From assembly GCA_035556195.1 (NCBI GenBank), contig DATMFK010000050.1:84194-148193 (forward strand): a stretch of DNA of 64,000 bases. Reading direction: 5' to 3'. Both the position numbers and the translations under genes were made by a program. Every line of letters begins with the position of its first letter. Position 1 is the first letter of the stretch. Positions 26,711 through 36,434 of this stretch are shown here, piece after piece. The DNA comes from G016756615 sp035556195. Lineage in GTDB: Bacteria; Pseudomonadota; Alphaproteobacteria; Rhizobiales; Rhizobiaceae. The notes under the pieces were generated by a model, which saw only the letters and a list, made by a program, of their open reading frames with translations, was not told the DNA's origin and did no database searches.

Positions 26711-27259
26711 ATGAGGACGCATTACGGCGAGACGACGCTACACAACGGCTCGGCCGCATTCGGCAAGTCGGTGACTTTGGCCGAAGGGCCGCTCGACCTG
26801 ACCTGGCATCATGCGAGCACGACGTCGGAATTCATCGGCGAGTTCTATGCCTTGCGCAGCGGCGCGCTCTCGCTTGATTACAACGAAACGCGGCATAGCA
26901 TCGGCTATCTCGTCAACGAACTGCTCGAGAACGCAGTAAAGTTCCGTCACCCGGGCGATATCTTGGTGGATACCTCGATCGACGGCGCGCGGTTCGAGAT
27001 AAGGGTTTCCAATCTCGTCAACCGCGGCACGGCGGAGCGTTTCAGCGGACTGCTGGAAGAGATCACCTCCCGCGATCCGGGTGAATTGCTGATCGAGCGA
27101 ATCGAGGCCAATGCGGAGGACGCCAGTTCCTCGGCGTCCGGGCTTGGGCTTCTGACGCTGATGAGCGACTATGGCGCAAAGCTGGGGTGGGAATTCCTCG
27201 ACGACGGCGCTGGTGGGCCGATCCGGCTCAACACCTTCGCTGCGCTTACTCTCTCCTGA
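26711..27259 (+). CDS. HATPase-fold regulator, candidate kinase of the STAS protein (SiaB/slr1658-like)
   Basis: 182-residue cytosolic protein. IGYLVNELLENAVKFRHPGD (Glu70, Asn74) is a clear GHKL N-box. SNLVNRG occupies the G1 region and ASGLGLLTLMSDYGAKLGW resembles the G2 box, although the usual DxG of G1 is absent. It is placed between a SiaA-like phosphatase and a STAS protein, as SiaB is in Pseudomonas and slr1658-type proteins are in cyanobacteria. It is probably the kinase or binding partner of that STAS protein. The degenerate G1 leaves open that it binds rather than hydrolyses ATP. The ATG immediately follows the previous TAG. Confidence 0.78.
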   Translation: MRTHYGETTLHNGSAAFGKSVTLAEGPLDLTWHHASTTSEFIGEFYALRSGALSLDYNETRHSIGYLVNELLENAVKFRHPGDILVDTSIDGARFEIRVSNLVNRGTAERFSGLLEEITSRDPGELLIERIEANAEDASSSASGLGLLTLMSDYGAKLGWEFLDDGAGGPIRLNTFAALTLS

Positions 27260-27287
27260 CCCCCATTCATCGGAGCAACTCGCAACA

Positions 27288-27626
27288 ATGGAAATCAAGA
27301 CGAACGACTACAGGGTTTGGGCGGAAGGCGCGACGATCCACTATGAAGGAACCATGCGGCTCTCGGGCACGGAGGCCTATGCCCCGATCCTCGAGATCAT
27401 GCAGAACGTGCTGGCCAGCAAGCCCGAGACGATCGCCCTGGATCTAACCGAACTCGAGTTTCTCAACAGCTCCGGCATCAACCTGCTGGCGAAGTTCACG
27501 ATCGAGGTAAGGAAGCAGTCAGGTGTGGGCCTTGCCGTCCGTGGCTCGACCAAAATCCCCTGGCAGAGCAAGTCCCTTCCCAATCTGAAGAAGCTTTACC
27601 CTGCCGTCGTCCTGGAGATCAGCTGA
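27288..27626 (+). CDS. STAS-domain anti-anti-sigma-type protein
   Basis: 112-residue single STAS domain of the SpoIIAA/RsbV/SiaC-like kind. The core strand and loop LDLTELEFLNSSGINLLAKF holds the phospho-acceptor candidates Ser61/Ser62 at the helix start. A partner-switch protein of this kind binds its target only when unphosphorylated. The start ATG at 27288 follows CGGAGCAACTCGCAACA; a longer reading upstream overlaps the previous gene and is not domain-like. Its last 31 bases overlap the convergent Ser/Thr kinase gene. It closes the 22630-27626 unit. Confidence 0.88.
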   Translation: MEIKTNDYRVWAEGATIHYEGTMRLSGTEAYAPILEIMQNVLASKPETIALDLTELEFLNSSGINLLAKFTIEVRKQSGVGLAVRGSTKIPWQSKSLPNLKKLYPAVVLEIS

Positions 27627-28378
27627 ACGATCTGCGCCGCCGTGGGCCGCAGGTTCTGCGGTCCCAGCCCGGCCACCAGGATACGCGCAAACTGCCGGTC
27701 GATGCCGTCCGGGAGTGTCGGTTCAGCTTCGCTCGCGTCCCTTGTCGCAAGTCGCCGTTCCAGGATTGCTTCGGCGTGCTCGTCGTTGTCGGGCCCTCCG
27801 TTCAGGAGCCAGCAGCCGATGGCACACAAGGCCCAGACATCCGACATGGGCGAGGGCAATCCGCCGGCGATGAGTTCGGGCGCCATCCATCGCGGGGAGC
27901 CGGCGAATTCTGCGCCCGCGATCGGATCCGGCGATCCGAGGCTCGCGATCCCGAAGTCGATGATGACCGGATGGTCGCCACGGAACATGACATGCGCAGG
28001 CTTCAGGTCGGCATGGATAACGCCGCGCGCATGTAGATAGGCCAGTATGTCCGCCAAGTCGTGCAGCAGGGCGCGGACGGCGTCCAGGCGATGGAATGCT
28101 GAGCGCCGGGCAGGATCGCCAAGGCCGTTCTGCAGCCGCTCGAGTGCCAGCCAGTCTTCCCCGGATCCGAGGCACCGCGCAATGCCTGGATGCTGCAGTG
28201 TCCGGTAGATCGCCGCTTCTCGCCTGAACCGCGCCGCTAGGAGCGGATCCGGCCCGCATCTTCCAACAACGAGCCGTTTGACGACGAGCTCGGCTCCCGA
28301 CCTGTCAAAGCCCGCAAGGATATCGACGGCCCCCCTTCGGTGAATGAGCCACAGGTCCGAGAAGGGGAGCCCATCCAT
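27596..28378 (-). CDS. T6SS-associated Hanks-type Ser/Thr protein kinase
   Basis: 260-residue soluble kinase. Motifs: Lys34 in LVVKRLVV (VAIK position), alpha-C Glu in FRREAAIY, catalytic loop IHADLKPAHVMF (Asp124; HAD instead of HRD), DFG at 141-143, and WMAPELIAGG. There is no transmembrane or sensor domain, unlike long PpkA proteins. It is the last gene of the minus-strand T6SS operon. In other bacteria PpkA-type kinases phosphorylate T6SS components that the FHA protein then binds, and the FHA gene is in this same operon. The replacement of Arg in HRD by Ala suggests activity without activation-loop phosphorylation. The 3' end overlaps the STAS gene by 31 bases. Confidence 0.9.
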   Translation of the reverse strand: MDGLPFSDLWLIHRRGAVDILAGFDRSGAELVVKRLVVGRCGPDPLLAARFRREAAIYRTLQHPGIARCLGSGEDWLALERLQNGLGDPARRSAFHRLDAVRALLHDLADILAYLHARGVIHADLKPAHVMFRGDHPVIIDFGIASLGSPDPIAGAEFAGSPRWMAPELIAGGLPSPMSDVWALCAIGCWLLNGGPDNDEHAEAILERRLATRDASEAEPTLPDGIDRQFARILVAGLGPQNLRPTAAQIVQLISRTTAG

Positions 28379-28384
28379 TGGCGG

Positions 28385-29926
28385 TCAGATCGCGCCGACT
28401 CGTTTCCAGATCGGAACGGCCGTGGCAACGACGAGCTGCATCTGCTCGGCAATGAGCCGCTTGTTCTCGCTATCGTCGTGGATCAACTCACCCTCGTGGC
28501 GAATGCGATCGCCTCTCGTGGTGAGGATACGCCAGACCGCGCCAGTGAGAGCCCCGGCCTCCGCGGGCGCACCGTCTGCCATCGCCTCATAGGCCAACAT
28601 CTCGAAAAGGCGCGCGGTGAGGCCCGAGCCGGTCCCTGATGCGGCGAGCGCGCAGACCGCCCTGCCTTCATCTGCGCAGGCGCTCAGATGGGCGGCATTG
28701 AAGCGGGCGGCCGCAGCGCGTCCCGCAGGCGAGGTCTCGTTCGCCAGGATCATTGCCTGGCGCGAACCCACGAGCATGCCGACCACCTCCCGCGGCGTGA
28801 CGCTGCTGCGCTCGGCCTCGGGCAGGTCGATCAATTCGCCGACCGAACGCGGCGCCTGGGCCAGCGCTTCCAGCGCCGGACCGTAGAAGCTCTCATTGAG
28901 GGCCGCTTCGCCGAGCGGCACCTTGATGTCGCGCGTCACGGCGTCTTCGGGAACGACCAGCGCCAGCCTGATATCGCGGATACGCCCGTCGAGGCGTCTG
29001 TCGGGGATTGCGCGAGCGCCCCGAATGTAGATGTCGCGGCGGAAGGTACGCGCCATGAAATAGTCCTTGGCGGTTTCGGCCAAGGCAGCGGGCATGCCCG
29101 CGACGAGCTCACGCTGCTCAGGCGTCAGCGATAAATCGGGAAAGTTCTCCAGCAGATTGGCCGTGCCGGCATAGCTCAGCTTGGCGACCGACATCTCGCG
29201 CGCCACATCGACCTGGTAGCACGGGGACCAGTGGGCGTTCAGGTATTCGTGCGAGAGGTAAGCGACATTGCCCTTCTCGCGTTCCTTGCCGAGCCGCTCG
29301 AGCATTTCGGCAGGAAGCATTCCGGCGCCGGCCTTTGCAAAGGCGGCGACTTTATCGAGTGCCGTGACGATGCGACAGTCGCTGCGCTCGCTGGCAACGT
29401 CGGCGAACATCGAGACTAGCCTTTGCAGAGGCATGGCGGAGGTCCAGCCGGGCAGCGCATTGTAGGTCACGTAGACAAGGCCACCCGGTTTCAGGTGCCG
29501 GTCGATGAATTGTACGATATGGGCACGATTGGCCGCGCTCACCCAGGCCCATACTCCATGAAGCGCAATGTAGTCGAAGCGGCCGAGATCGCGGTACGCG
29601 CCACGGGCCAGCTCCTCGAAGGAGGCCTCCTCGATATGGGCGTTGGTAAGGCCCGCCGCCTTGGCCAGCCCGCTTCCGCGCGTGATATGCGCCGGATTGA
29701 AATCAAAAGCCCATACCTCCGCCTGCGCATTGGCGGCCGCGATCGTCAGCGCCGTCTCGCCCACCCCGCAGCCGAGTTCGCAATAGCGAAAGCTCTCGCC
29801 CGGCGCCCGCGGCGGCTCGATGCCGCGGAGAAGGCACGCCAGATCAAGATGCGCCGGCGCCTGCTCCATATAGTAGCCAGGCAGATACTCTATGTCGGAC
29901 ACGTAGCCGTCGGTCCAGTCGTTCAT
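28385..29926 (-). CDS. Class I methyltransferase with C-terminal regulatory domain (PKMT-like)
   Basis: 513-residue two-part protein. The N-terminal half is a SAM methyltransferase: FRYCELGCGVGETALTIAAA (motif I), VWAFDFNPAHI, FDYIALHGVWAWV and LKPGGLVYVTYNALPGW. The C-terminal half resembles the methyltransferase regulatory/PKMT domain, including YLSHEYLNAHWSPCYQVDVA. Proteins of this architecture include the Rickettsia protein-lysine methyltransferases that modify surface proteins. It lies between tssG and the Ser/Thr kinase in the T6SS operon, so a T6SS protein or a secreted effector may be its substrate (inference). ATG at 29926 is chosen; the longer reading covers the tssG end and is not conserved in style. 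Confidence 0.85.
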   Translation of the reverse strand: MNDWTDGYVSDIEYLPGYYMEQAPAHLDLACLLRGIEPPRAPGESFRYCELGCGVGETALTIAAANAQAEVWAFDFNPAHITRGSGLAKAAGLTNAHIEEASFEELARGAYRDLGRFDYIALHGVWAWVSAANRAHIVQFIDRHLKPGGLVYVTYNALPGWTSAMPLQRLVSMFADVASERSDCRIVTALDKVAAFAKAGAGMLPAEMLERLGKEREKGNVAYLSHEYLNAHWSPCYQVDVAREMSVAKLSYAGTANLLENFPDLSLTPEQRELVAGMPAALAETAKDYFMARTFRRDIYIRGARAIPDRRLDGRIRDIRLALVVPEDAVTRDIKVPLGEAALNESFYGPALEALAQAPRSVGELIDLPEAERSSVTPREVVGMLVGSRQAMILANETSPAGRAAAARFNAAHLSACADEGRAVCALAASGTGSGLTARLFEMLAYEAMADGAPAEAGALTGAVWRILTTRGDRIRHEGELIHDDSENKRLIAEQMQLVVATAVPIWKRVGAI

Positions 29927-29942
29927 CGTCGGTTCCAGTCGA

Positions 29943-31034
29943 TTAGCGGAGATGGGCGGGAGGGTGGAACTCGGCGGAAGCTGAGCTTGTGCGCGGCCTC
30001 TCGGAGGCGAGCCAAGTATTCCAGCCGAGTCGGCTAGCGGAAGCATCGTCACGATCGCCGCCGAGCCTGAGCATAGGCACCTCGGCGCTACGAAGTTCGA
30101 GGCGAAGACGGAAAGCCTTGTCTGGGCCGAGCGCGATGGCAGCAAGATCGCTCAGCATGCGGGCGCGGCGCCCGTCGGGAAGCAGCGACCGGAAAGCAGG
30201 ATAGGTGAGGGGCCCGACGCAGACGAGAACCGAGGACTGGATATCGAAGGTGCGCGTGCCAAGGACAACATCCCTCCCGAGCGCCGCGAAATGACCGACC
30301 GAACTCCGGCCGCGCGGCAGTCGCGTTTGATCGGACTCGGCAATGGGCAGCCACTCGCCGAGGAACTGGCGGATTTTCACGCAATGGCCGAGGGAACCCG
30401 AGAGCACCCGTTCCACGGCGATTACTGATCGGCCTTGCCTTGAGAGAAGACCGCCGAAGTGGACGAGCGTATCGTCCGGTATTTGCATGCGCGACGACAC
30501 CGACGGCATGCCGATGCCCACCAGCGCCTTGAATGCTGTGTCGAGAGTGTTGCTCGCACCGAGCCGCACGGCGCGTTCGCGCGCAATCACGGCGCGGTAC
30601 TTGGTCCACGCTTCGTAGAGCAGTCCCGCGAGGCGATTGTTGAACACGTCCAGGAAGTCGCGCAGCGCCGGATTGCGCTCGCGAACGCTGACTTGCACCA
30701 GTTCGCTGAGCGCGTGGGGAAGCACACCGGACGGTCCCGTCAAGCCCACAAGTGTCTGCGTCGCTTCGACAGGCCCGCCCTGCCTTGGCTGACGTAGGGC
30801 CGTGACCTCGGCTGCCGCGAAGCCGAGCGGCACGGATGTGCGGATTGTGAGTGCGGCCTTGCGCGGCTCCACGCCAGAACCGATCGGTTCCGGCTGCGGG
30901 CTGCCGGTTCTCTCGCTTTCAAGCGCTGCAATGAGTTCACGCAGGCGGACGAGCTGGAAGAACTCGTAGGCCTGAGGCTGCTCGAACAGGCTTGCCGCTA
31001 GAGAAGAACGTGATCGCCGGCGCGTGCTGGCCAT
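29943..31034 (-). CDS. tssG: T6SS baseplate protein TssG
   Basis: Baseplate wedge component (TssE-TssF2-TssG), 363 residues. The N-terminus FEQPQAYEFFQLVRLRELIA matches the TssG start pattern. LTGPSGVLPHALSELV is the family signature (GP.G.LP). The following FLDVFNNRLAGLLYEAWTKY and VRQ-like C-terminal region around IRQFLGEWLPI are also typical. The gene starts inside the 3' end of tssF (37-base overlap), as is usual for this pair. Confidence 0.92.
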   Translation of the reverse strand: MASTRRRSRSSLAASLFEQPQAYEFFQLVRLRELIAALESERTGSPQPEPIGSGVEPRKAALTIRTSVPLGFAAAEVTALRQPRQGGPVEATQTLVGLTGPSGVLPHALSELVQVSVRERNPALRDFLDVFNNRLAGLLYEAWTKYRAVIARERAVRLGASNTLDTAFKALVGIGMPSVSSRMQIPDDTLVHFGGLLSRQGRSVIAVERVLSGSLGHCVKIRQFLGEWLPIAESDQTRLPRGRSSVGHFAALGRDVVLGTRTFDIQSSVLVCVGPLTYPAFRSLLPDGRRARMLSDLAAIALGPDKAFRLRLELRSAEVPMLRLGGDRDDASASRLGWNTWLASERPRTSSASAEFHPPAHLR

Positions 31035-32821
31035 GTCTTCAATACCTCGCTGCGGCCTTTGACCGCGACGGTCAGTCGCGAGAACGAATTGACGCCCGCG
31101 TATAGCCCGAGGAAACGCTCGAGCACGCTGGCCATCAGGTAGATGCCGTTACCGGAAAAGTTGGATTCGTCGAAGCTGAGCGTCACGTCGATGCCGCGGC
31201 AGAACGCGCTTTGACCTGCTGCCCGCACGCGAGCGGTTCCCATTTTGGACGACACGCCGATAATGCCCTCGATCAGGGCGCGCGTCTCGGCCGAGTTGTG
31301 GAAATCGTAAAGCGTCAGCATCTCGCGCAAGGCGGCCAGTCCGCCATCCGAGACAAGCGAGAGATGGTTGAGCGATAAATGCGAGACGAGCCGCCAGCGG
31401 CCGGCCTGCCGGTTCAGATTGCGCAGCGTCGGCGTGGGCGCGGTGAGCATGCGCATGCTCCCGACCAGAGGCGATGGCTCTACCATGCGCAATTCCGGAT
31501 GACCGCCACCAAAAGGAAGGCGGTCGGGCCGGTTTCTGTTTAGGCAGAGGGTTTCAACCGCGAGCACGCCGTCGGAGGGGAGGTTCGGCCGGAAATCGAG
31601 GTCGACGATCGAAAGCGAGACCTCGCTGCCGGGATTATCAGGGTCGCCATCGGTCCGCGACGCGAGCCACCAGCCGGCGTCATCCGCCGCCATCGGGTCG
31701 AGCGAGTGATCGAGACCATAGAAGGGGCGGATGATGCGGCGCTTGCCATCCGCATTGATCGAATGGACGGTCTCGACGCTGTAGACTTCGAGCGCCCGCG
31801 ACCGGCGAGCGTCCGGAGTGACGCGGTACTGCGTCGAGCGGCGGTCGATCGTGACCGGCTCCGCGGCCTGGGGAAAGAGATTCACGATCGGCGTGCATCC
31901 CAGGGCGAAGGCGGCGGCGGTCACCGAACGCTCCAGGGCCGGCCAGGCTCGTTTCAGATAGATGAAGACATCGAGCGTTCTTCCCTTACCCCTTAGCGCG
32001 GTGCGATCGGGGAAGGTCAGGTCGACAAACAGGAACTTCTCGGGAAAGGCAAAAAATTCGGTCAGGATCCGGAAGCCGATATGCGATGCGCTGCCATAAG
32101 GCAGCAGCCCTTCGTCCTCTTCGAAGCCGGCGGGCGACAGCGCGGCTGCGTCAAGGACGACGGGCGAGGGATCATTCGCCCCTTCCGCGAAGGCGACCGC
32201 GAGCGCGTCGTTGAGCAGAAGCTCGTAGAGCGGATAGACCAGCTGTGGCTGGCCGCGCAGGAAGAAGCGGAGCCGGTCGGGACCGTTCTGCGCGAAACTG
32301 GCGTCGGGCTGCAGCATCTCCAGCGTCAGCCGCAGGCAAGCGGCTGCGTTCGGCGCCTTCGCCGTCTCGGGCGCCATGATCGGGCGCCCCGTGAGGGAGG
32401 CGAGCTTGATGGAGATAGGGTGCAGCGTCACCTCGCTGGTGGTGCTGAACCTGCACTCGTCGCCGTCCACGGGCTCGGTATCGATCAAGGTACCACGGCC
32501 CACGACATGCGGCTCGGCCATCTCCCGCGACGGCTCCATCTGCAAGATCGAGAGCGAAGGAATGGGGCGCTCGAAATGCGGATAGAGCACGTTCAGGAAA
32601 GCGTCGGTGAGCTCGGGAAAATCGTCGTCGAGCTTCTGGCGGACCCGCGCCGTAAGATAGGCGAATGCCTCAACAAGACGTGAGACATGCGGATCCTCGA
32701 TCGAATCCTCGGACAGGCGAAGCCGGGCCGCAATGCGCGGATTTTCGGCAGCGAATGCCGCAGCCGCCCGCCGAATATTGAGCAGCTCGCGGTTGTAGTG
32801 AAGAAGGAGTTCATCCGTCAT
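30998..32821 (-). CDS. tssF: T6SS baseplate protein TssF
   Basis: 607-residue baseplate wedge subunit. It begins MTDELLLHYNRELLNIRRAA, then FAAENPRIAARLRLSEDSIE, DPHVSRLVEAFAYLTARVRQ and LDDDFPELTDAFLNVLYPHF, the near-invariant TssF N-terminus. The C-terminus contains FCRGIDVTLSFDESNFSGNG and YLMASVLERFLGLYAGVNSF. The ATG at 32821 is fixed by this N-terminal homology. An upstream in-frame extension is spurious. Confidence 0.95.
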   Translation of the reverse strand: MTDELLLHYNRELLNIRRAAAAFAAENPRIAARLRLSEDSIEDPHVSRLVEAFAYLTARVRQKLDDDFPELTDAFLNVLYPHFERPIPSLSILQMEPSREMAEPHVVGRGTLIDTEPVDGDECRFSTTSEVTLHPISIKLASLTGRPIMAPETAKAPNAAACLRLTLEMLQPDASFAQNGPDRLRFFLRGQPQLVYPLYELLLNDALAVAFAEGANDPSPVVLDAAALSPAGFEEDEGLLPYGSASHIGFRILTEFFAFPEKFLFVDLTFPDRTALRGKGRTLDVFIYLKRAWPALERSVTAAAFALGCTPIVNLFPQAAEPVTIDRRSTQYRVTPDARRSRALEVYSVETVHSINADGKRRIIRPFYGLDHSLDPMAADDAGWWLASRTDGDPDNPGSEVSLSIVDLDFRPNLPSDGVLAVETLCLNRNRPDRLPFGGGHPELRMVEPSPLVGSMRMLTAPTPTLRNLNRQAGRWRLVSHLSLNHLSLVSDGGLAALREMLTLYDFHNSAETRALIEGIIGVSSKMGTARVRAAGQSAFCRGIDVTLSFDESNFSGNGIYLMASVLERFLGLYAGVNSFSRLTVAVKGRSEVLKTWPARAGDHVLL

Positions 32822-32927
32822 GTCGGGCGGATCTCCTGGATCTGGCAGGCAGTTGCAAAAGAGAGGGCTGGCGAAGGCACGAAGTGGCTGCGGCCCGAAG
32901 TCGACCGGTGTGGACAGGCGCGGATTG

Positions 32928-35900
32928 TCATTGCAGTTCCGGACAACTGAAGTTGGACAGGATATCGCGCGAGAACGGATTGCGCGTCGGCGGCGCCGTG
33001 ACAATCAGGCGCAAGCTCCGGTTGCCAATGTTGAACTGATAAGGCACCACGTCCGTGGTTTCGGCTTCGAGGATGCGGCCGGCGTCGAACAGGCGAAAGA
33101 GAGCCCACGCGCCTTCAAAGCGCAGCATGTTGCGTTCGCCGTCCAGTTCGGGCGTCATCGACAGCATGGCTTCGGCAGCAGGATTCTCTGGCGGCCAGCC
33201 GAAGGCAGCCGCCTTCGGCGGCCCGTGCGCATAGATGAGCGTCGGTCCACCGATGTCGAGCTGGAAGGCGCGGGCGCGGCGGTCGAGGCTGACCGGCTCG
33301 ATCTGGAACGCCACGAGCGGCGTTTCCGAGTCTCCGAAATAGGCCGTGGTGATCTCGTCCGCCAGTTCGAACTGGCGTAGCACGGCATCGTCGAGGTCAA
33401 GCCCGAACTGCTGGCCGGTTCGCCAGCGCCACGGCTTGGTGCTGCTGTCGATGAAGGGGCGCAGATAATCGTTCCGGAATGAGGCAATGGCGCCCTTGGG
33501 CCCGAAAAGGCTGGCAAAATCAGAGACTGACGCGTCCCGGCGACTGCGCGGTTCGAATGGATAGCGGCCCACCGTCGTCGAACGGCATAGCGGCAGCACC
33601 GTCGTCGTCCAGATGTCCGCCAGCCGCTGTCGGGATTTGCCGGCAGTCACGGCAGCCGCCTTGTTGAGGATTCGTCGGAAGAGGGGCTGCAGGTTTTCAG
33701 GAAGCGCAGCCACGCGCCGGGTCAGTTCGGCGAGCATGGTCTGCGGTTCGGTACCGAGCTCCAGCACGTCACCGCCATTGGCGACATGGTTGATCTGACG
33801 ATAGAGCGGCTCCATGGCCGCAAGGAGCGCATCGATCTGCGCCTGCTGGCCCTCATCGGCCAGGACAGCCTTCCGAAACGGAGGGAAATGATCGGATACG
33901 GCGCTCGCCACGTCGATAACGCGACGCGGCGTCAGGATTGAAAGCTCGTCTGGCTGGAGAGACCTGGCTGTCTCAGCCACCGTGTCGAGCGTCGATTGAG
34001 CGGCTTCAGCCGGGTTCGTCTCCTGCGCGATCCCCACGGTAAGTTCCTTGACCGGGGAGGGCTGGCCGATGATGAGTGCCATCGCGCGCGCCAGATCGCT
34101 TGCCGTGGTCGTCTGTGCGATATCGAGATCGGACAGGAGGCTTTCCCAAACCGTGATGTAGTCCACCCGGTAGAGATCAAGCAGTCCGTCTCGGATGCGG
34201 CGCTCCTCGCGCTCGCGTTCCGCCGAGGTGTCGGCCATTCCCATGGCCCACAGGTCAGCCGCCACGCGGCCGGCGGCTTCGCGGGACGCGGGCAGCATCG
34301 TCTCCTTCAGTCCGCTCGCGGTGTAGATGCCGAGAATCCCGTCCCAAAAGCTCTTGCCGCTGATGCGGCTCAGCCCCTGTGGTCCGGCAAGCCCCATATG
34401 CTCGACCGGACGCCAGGCTGGGCGACTGGTGACTGCCGGCATCGTCAGCGCCAGGTCATAGGCGATACGCGCCAGCGTATAGTCGGAAATGCGCCCGCGG
34501 GCACGCTCCACGAGCACAAGATCAATGGGTGGCACCGTTATCTGGATCCGCGAGAACTCGGCGAGATGGTCCGCGACCGCCAGCTCGACTTCGGCACTGC
34601 GGTCATTGGGGAGCCAATGGCCTGTGAAATCGGCGGCGACCAGTCTCGCTGCCTCCGCATCGACCGCCCTTTCGCCTCCGATCATGAGGTAAAGCTTGAG
34701 CTGTTGCAGCCGCAGCGCCTCTGGCGTTCCGGGTGCGTCGAGGCCATTGCGCAGATAGCTCCACAGAAATGGCAGGGCCATGTCGGCAAGGGCACGGTCG
34801 TAGACGTTGCGCCCGGCGGCTTCGGCGCTGCTGGTACTATAAAGTCCGGCGGGCGTTTGCCCTGGCCGCTCCTGCGCAAGGCTGCGGAGATCGTCGAGAG
34901 TCTCGAGCACAGGTCCGAAGTCGGCCGGCATCACACGCTCTGGCGCCGCATGCTGGATCGACCGCCGAGCCTCGGATGCGCCCTGGTCGAGGCGGCCGAC
35001 ATAGGCGCGACCTTCCGAAAAAGCGAGCCACCAAACGGTGATGAAAAAGATCGCTGCCATGGCAAGTGCAAGATTGGCGCCGACATCCCGCACCTGCACG
35101 ATGACGCGGCCGGGACGCGTCAGTCCCGCCAGACCCCGTTCCGGCAACATCACCTTGTGGAGGAGACCCGCTACGAAATACGGTCTGCTGCGGATGGTGA
35201 TCGACTGCGGTGCCGCGCGAAGGCCCTCACCGCCATAGGCAAAGTCCTGGCCCAGCGTCGACGCCGAAATATCGATAAAGTTGTTGGTCTGGCTCGCGCT
35301 GACGAAGAAAAGTCCGCGCACGAGAGGCGGAACGGCGAAGCGGTCGGTCGAGGTGAGATGCTGCACCAGCGGCAATAATTTCGGCTTCAGCAGCGCAAAC
35401 TGCGACGGCAGTTCGTTGATGCGGCGGCGGCGCAGTTCATCCGGCTCCTCGTGCAGCCTCATCGTCAACTGGCCGCACAGCGGCTGAAGCAGGTCGGCGA
35501 AGCCGACCGAAAATGCATTTACAGCCGAGCCCGTCGTCGGCCCCTCGAGCGTGGCAAGCGGAAATCCCAAGGCGGCCTCGCGTTCCTCTGCCGGCAGGCT
35601 CTCGAAGAATTCCTCGAAGCCCAGCAGCAGGTCGAGCTTCGTCACGACAATGTAGAGGGGCGCGCGAGTGCGCAGACGTGTGCCGATCTCCTCCATTCGC
35701 CGCCGTGCCGCCGCGGCGAGATCGATCAAGGTCTCGGGTGCCGCTCGGAGCAGTTCGTCGACCCCGATCGTCAGGACGACGCCGTTGAGCGGCTGCCGCG
35801 GCCGAAAACTGCGCAATTGGTCGAGGATGCGCGGCCATAACTGACGCGACCAGCCTTCTTCTTGCTGGACGAACGCGCCGTCCAGCTCGACCAGTACGGC

Positions 35901-36434
35901 CTCGTCCAATACGTGGAACCGCGCAGGTGCCGTGCTGTCCGTATCCTTGTCATTGATCGCAGATGGTCGCAGGCTTCGGCAGAGCGTCGATTTCCCGGCC
36001 CCTCTCATACCGAGCACAACGTACCAGGGCATCGCCGCCACGCCCGGGCCTGGGCCCCGCAAGCGGCCGAGAAACCTGCGGACGTCGCGTGCTGCGGCCC
36101 GAAACTGCTGAAAACGCTGCTCGACGGACTGAGCCTCGCGGTCCGCCGCGACGTCCTTTTCCTCATCCTGTCGACGCAGTGCCGCCAACAAGGCCTGCTC
36201 ATCGCTGCTGCGCCGTGCGCGCATGAGCACGCCGCCGATGCCCCATGCCAGAGCCAGGAGTAACAGGAGCACGAGCCGCACTGGCACCGACCGCACCGGG
36301 CGCCACTCGCCGGCGCCGAGGAGAGGCCCGCCGAACCATATCGCGAGCGCCAGCAGGACGATGAAGATCGTCAGGTAGACTGCCGGTCGCGCCAGCAGCA
36401 GCCCGAACCGCCTCAGGGGAGATTTGAGCGTCAC
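32928..36434 (-). CDS. tssM: T6SS membrane-complex protein TssM (IcmF)
   Basis: 1168-residue inner-membrane scaffold spanning to the outer-membrane lipoprotein TssJ. Two N-terminal membrane helices lie at about residues 16-35 and 52-70. A cytosolic NTPase domain carries Walker A GMRGAGKST (142-150) and target-type motif VVTKLDLLLGFEEFF. A third helix NLALAMAAIFFITVWWLAF leads to a large periplasmic part ending with the beta-sandwich that binds TssJ (around FEGAWALFRLFDAGRI). Length is normal. Its ATG overlaps the stop of the shorter TssM-like gene upstream, so the two are co-translated. Confidence 0.95.
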   Translation of the reverse strand: MTLKSPLRRFGLLLARPAVYLTIFIVLLALAIWFGGPLLGAGEWRPVRSVPVRLVLLLLLALAWGIGGVLMRARRSSDEQALLAALRRQDEEKDVAADREAQSVEQRFQQFRAAARDVRRFLGRLRGPGPGVAAMPWYVVLGMRGAGKSTLCRSLRPSAINDKDTDSTAPARFHVLDEAVLVELDGAFVQQEEGWSRQLWPRILDQLRSFRPRQPLNGVVLTIGVDELLRAAPETLIDLAAAARRRMEEIGTRLRTRAPLYIVVTKLDLLLGFEEFFESLPAEEREAALGFPLATLEGPTTGSAVNAFSVGFADLLQPLCGQLTMRLHEEPDELRRRRINELPSQFALLKPKLLPLVQHLTSTDRFAVPPLVRGLFFVSASQTNNFIDISASTLGQDFAYGGEGLRAAPQSITIRSRPYFVAGLLHKVMLPERGLAGLTRPGRVIVQVRDVGANLALAMAAIFFITVWWLAFSEGRAYVGRLDQGASEARRSIQHAAPERVMPADFGPVLETLDDLRSLAQERPGQTPAGLYSTSSAEAAGRNVYDRALADMALPFLWSYLRNGLDAPGTPEALRLQQLKLYLMIGGERAVDAEAARLVAADFTGHWLPNDRSAEVELAVADHLAEFSRIQITVPPIDLVLVERARGRISDYTLARIAYDLALTMPAVTSRPAWRPVEHMGLAGPQGLSRISGKSFWDGILGIYTASGLKETMLPASREAAGRVAADLWAMGMADTSAEREREERRIRDGLLDLYRVDYITVWESLLSDLDIAQTTTASDLARAMALIIGQPSPVKELTVGIAQETNPAEAAQSTLDTVAETARSLQPDELSILTPRRVIDVASAVSDHFPPFRKAVLADEGQQAQIDALLAAMEPLYRQINHVANGGDVLELGTEPQTMLAELTRRVAALPENLQPLFRRILNKAAAVTAGKSRQRLADIWTTTVLPLCRSTTVGRYPFEPRSRRDASVSDFASLFGPKGAIASFRNDYLRPFIDSSTKPWRWRTGQQFGLDLDDAVLRQFELADEITTAYFGDSETPLVAFQIEPVSLDRRARAFQLDIGGPTLIYAHGPPKAAAFGWPPENPAAEAMLSMTPELDGERNMLRFEGAWALFRLFDAGRILEAETTDVVPYQFNIGNRSLRLIVTAPPTRNPFSRDILSNFSCPELQ

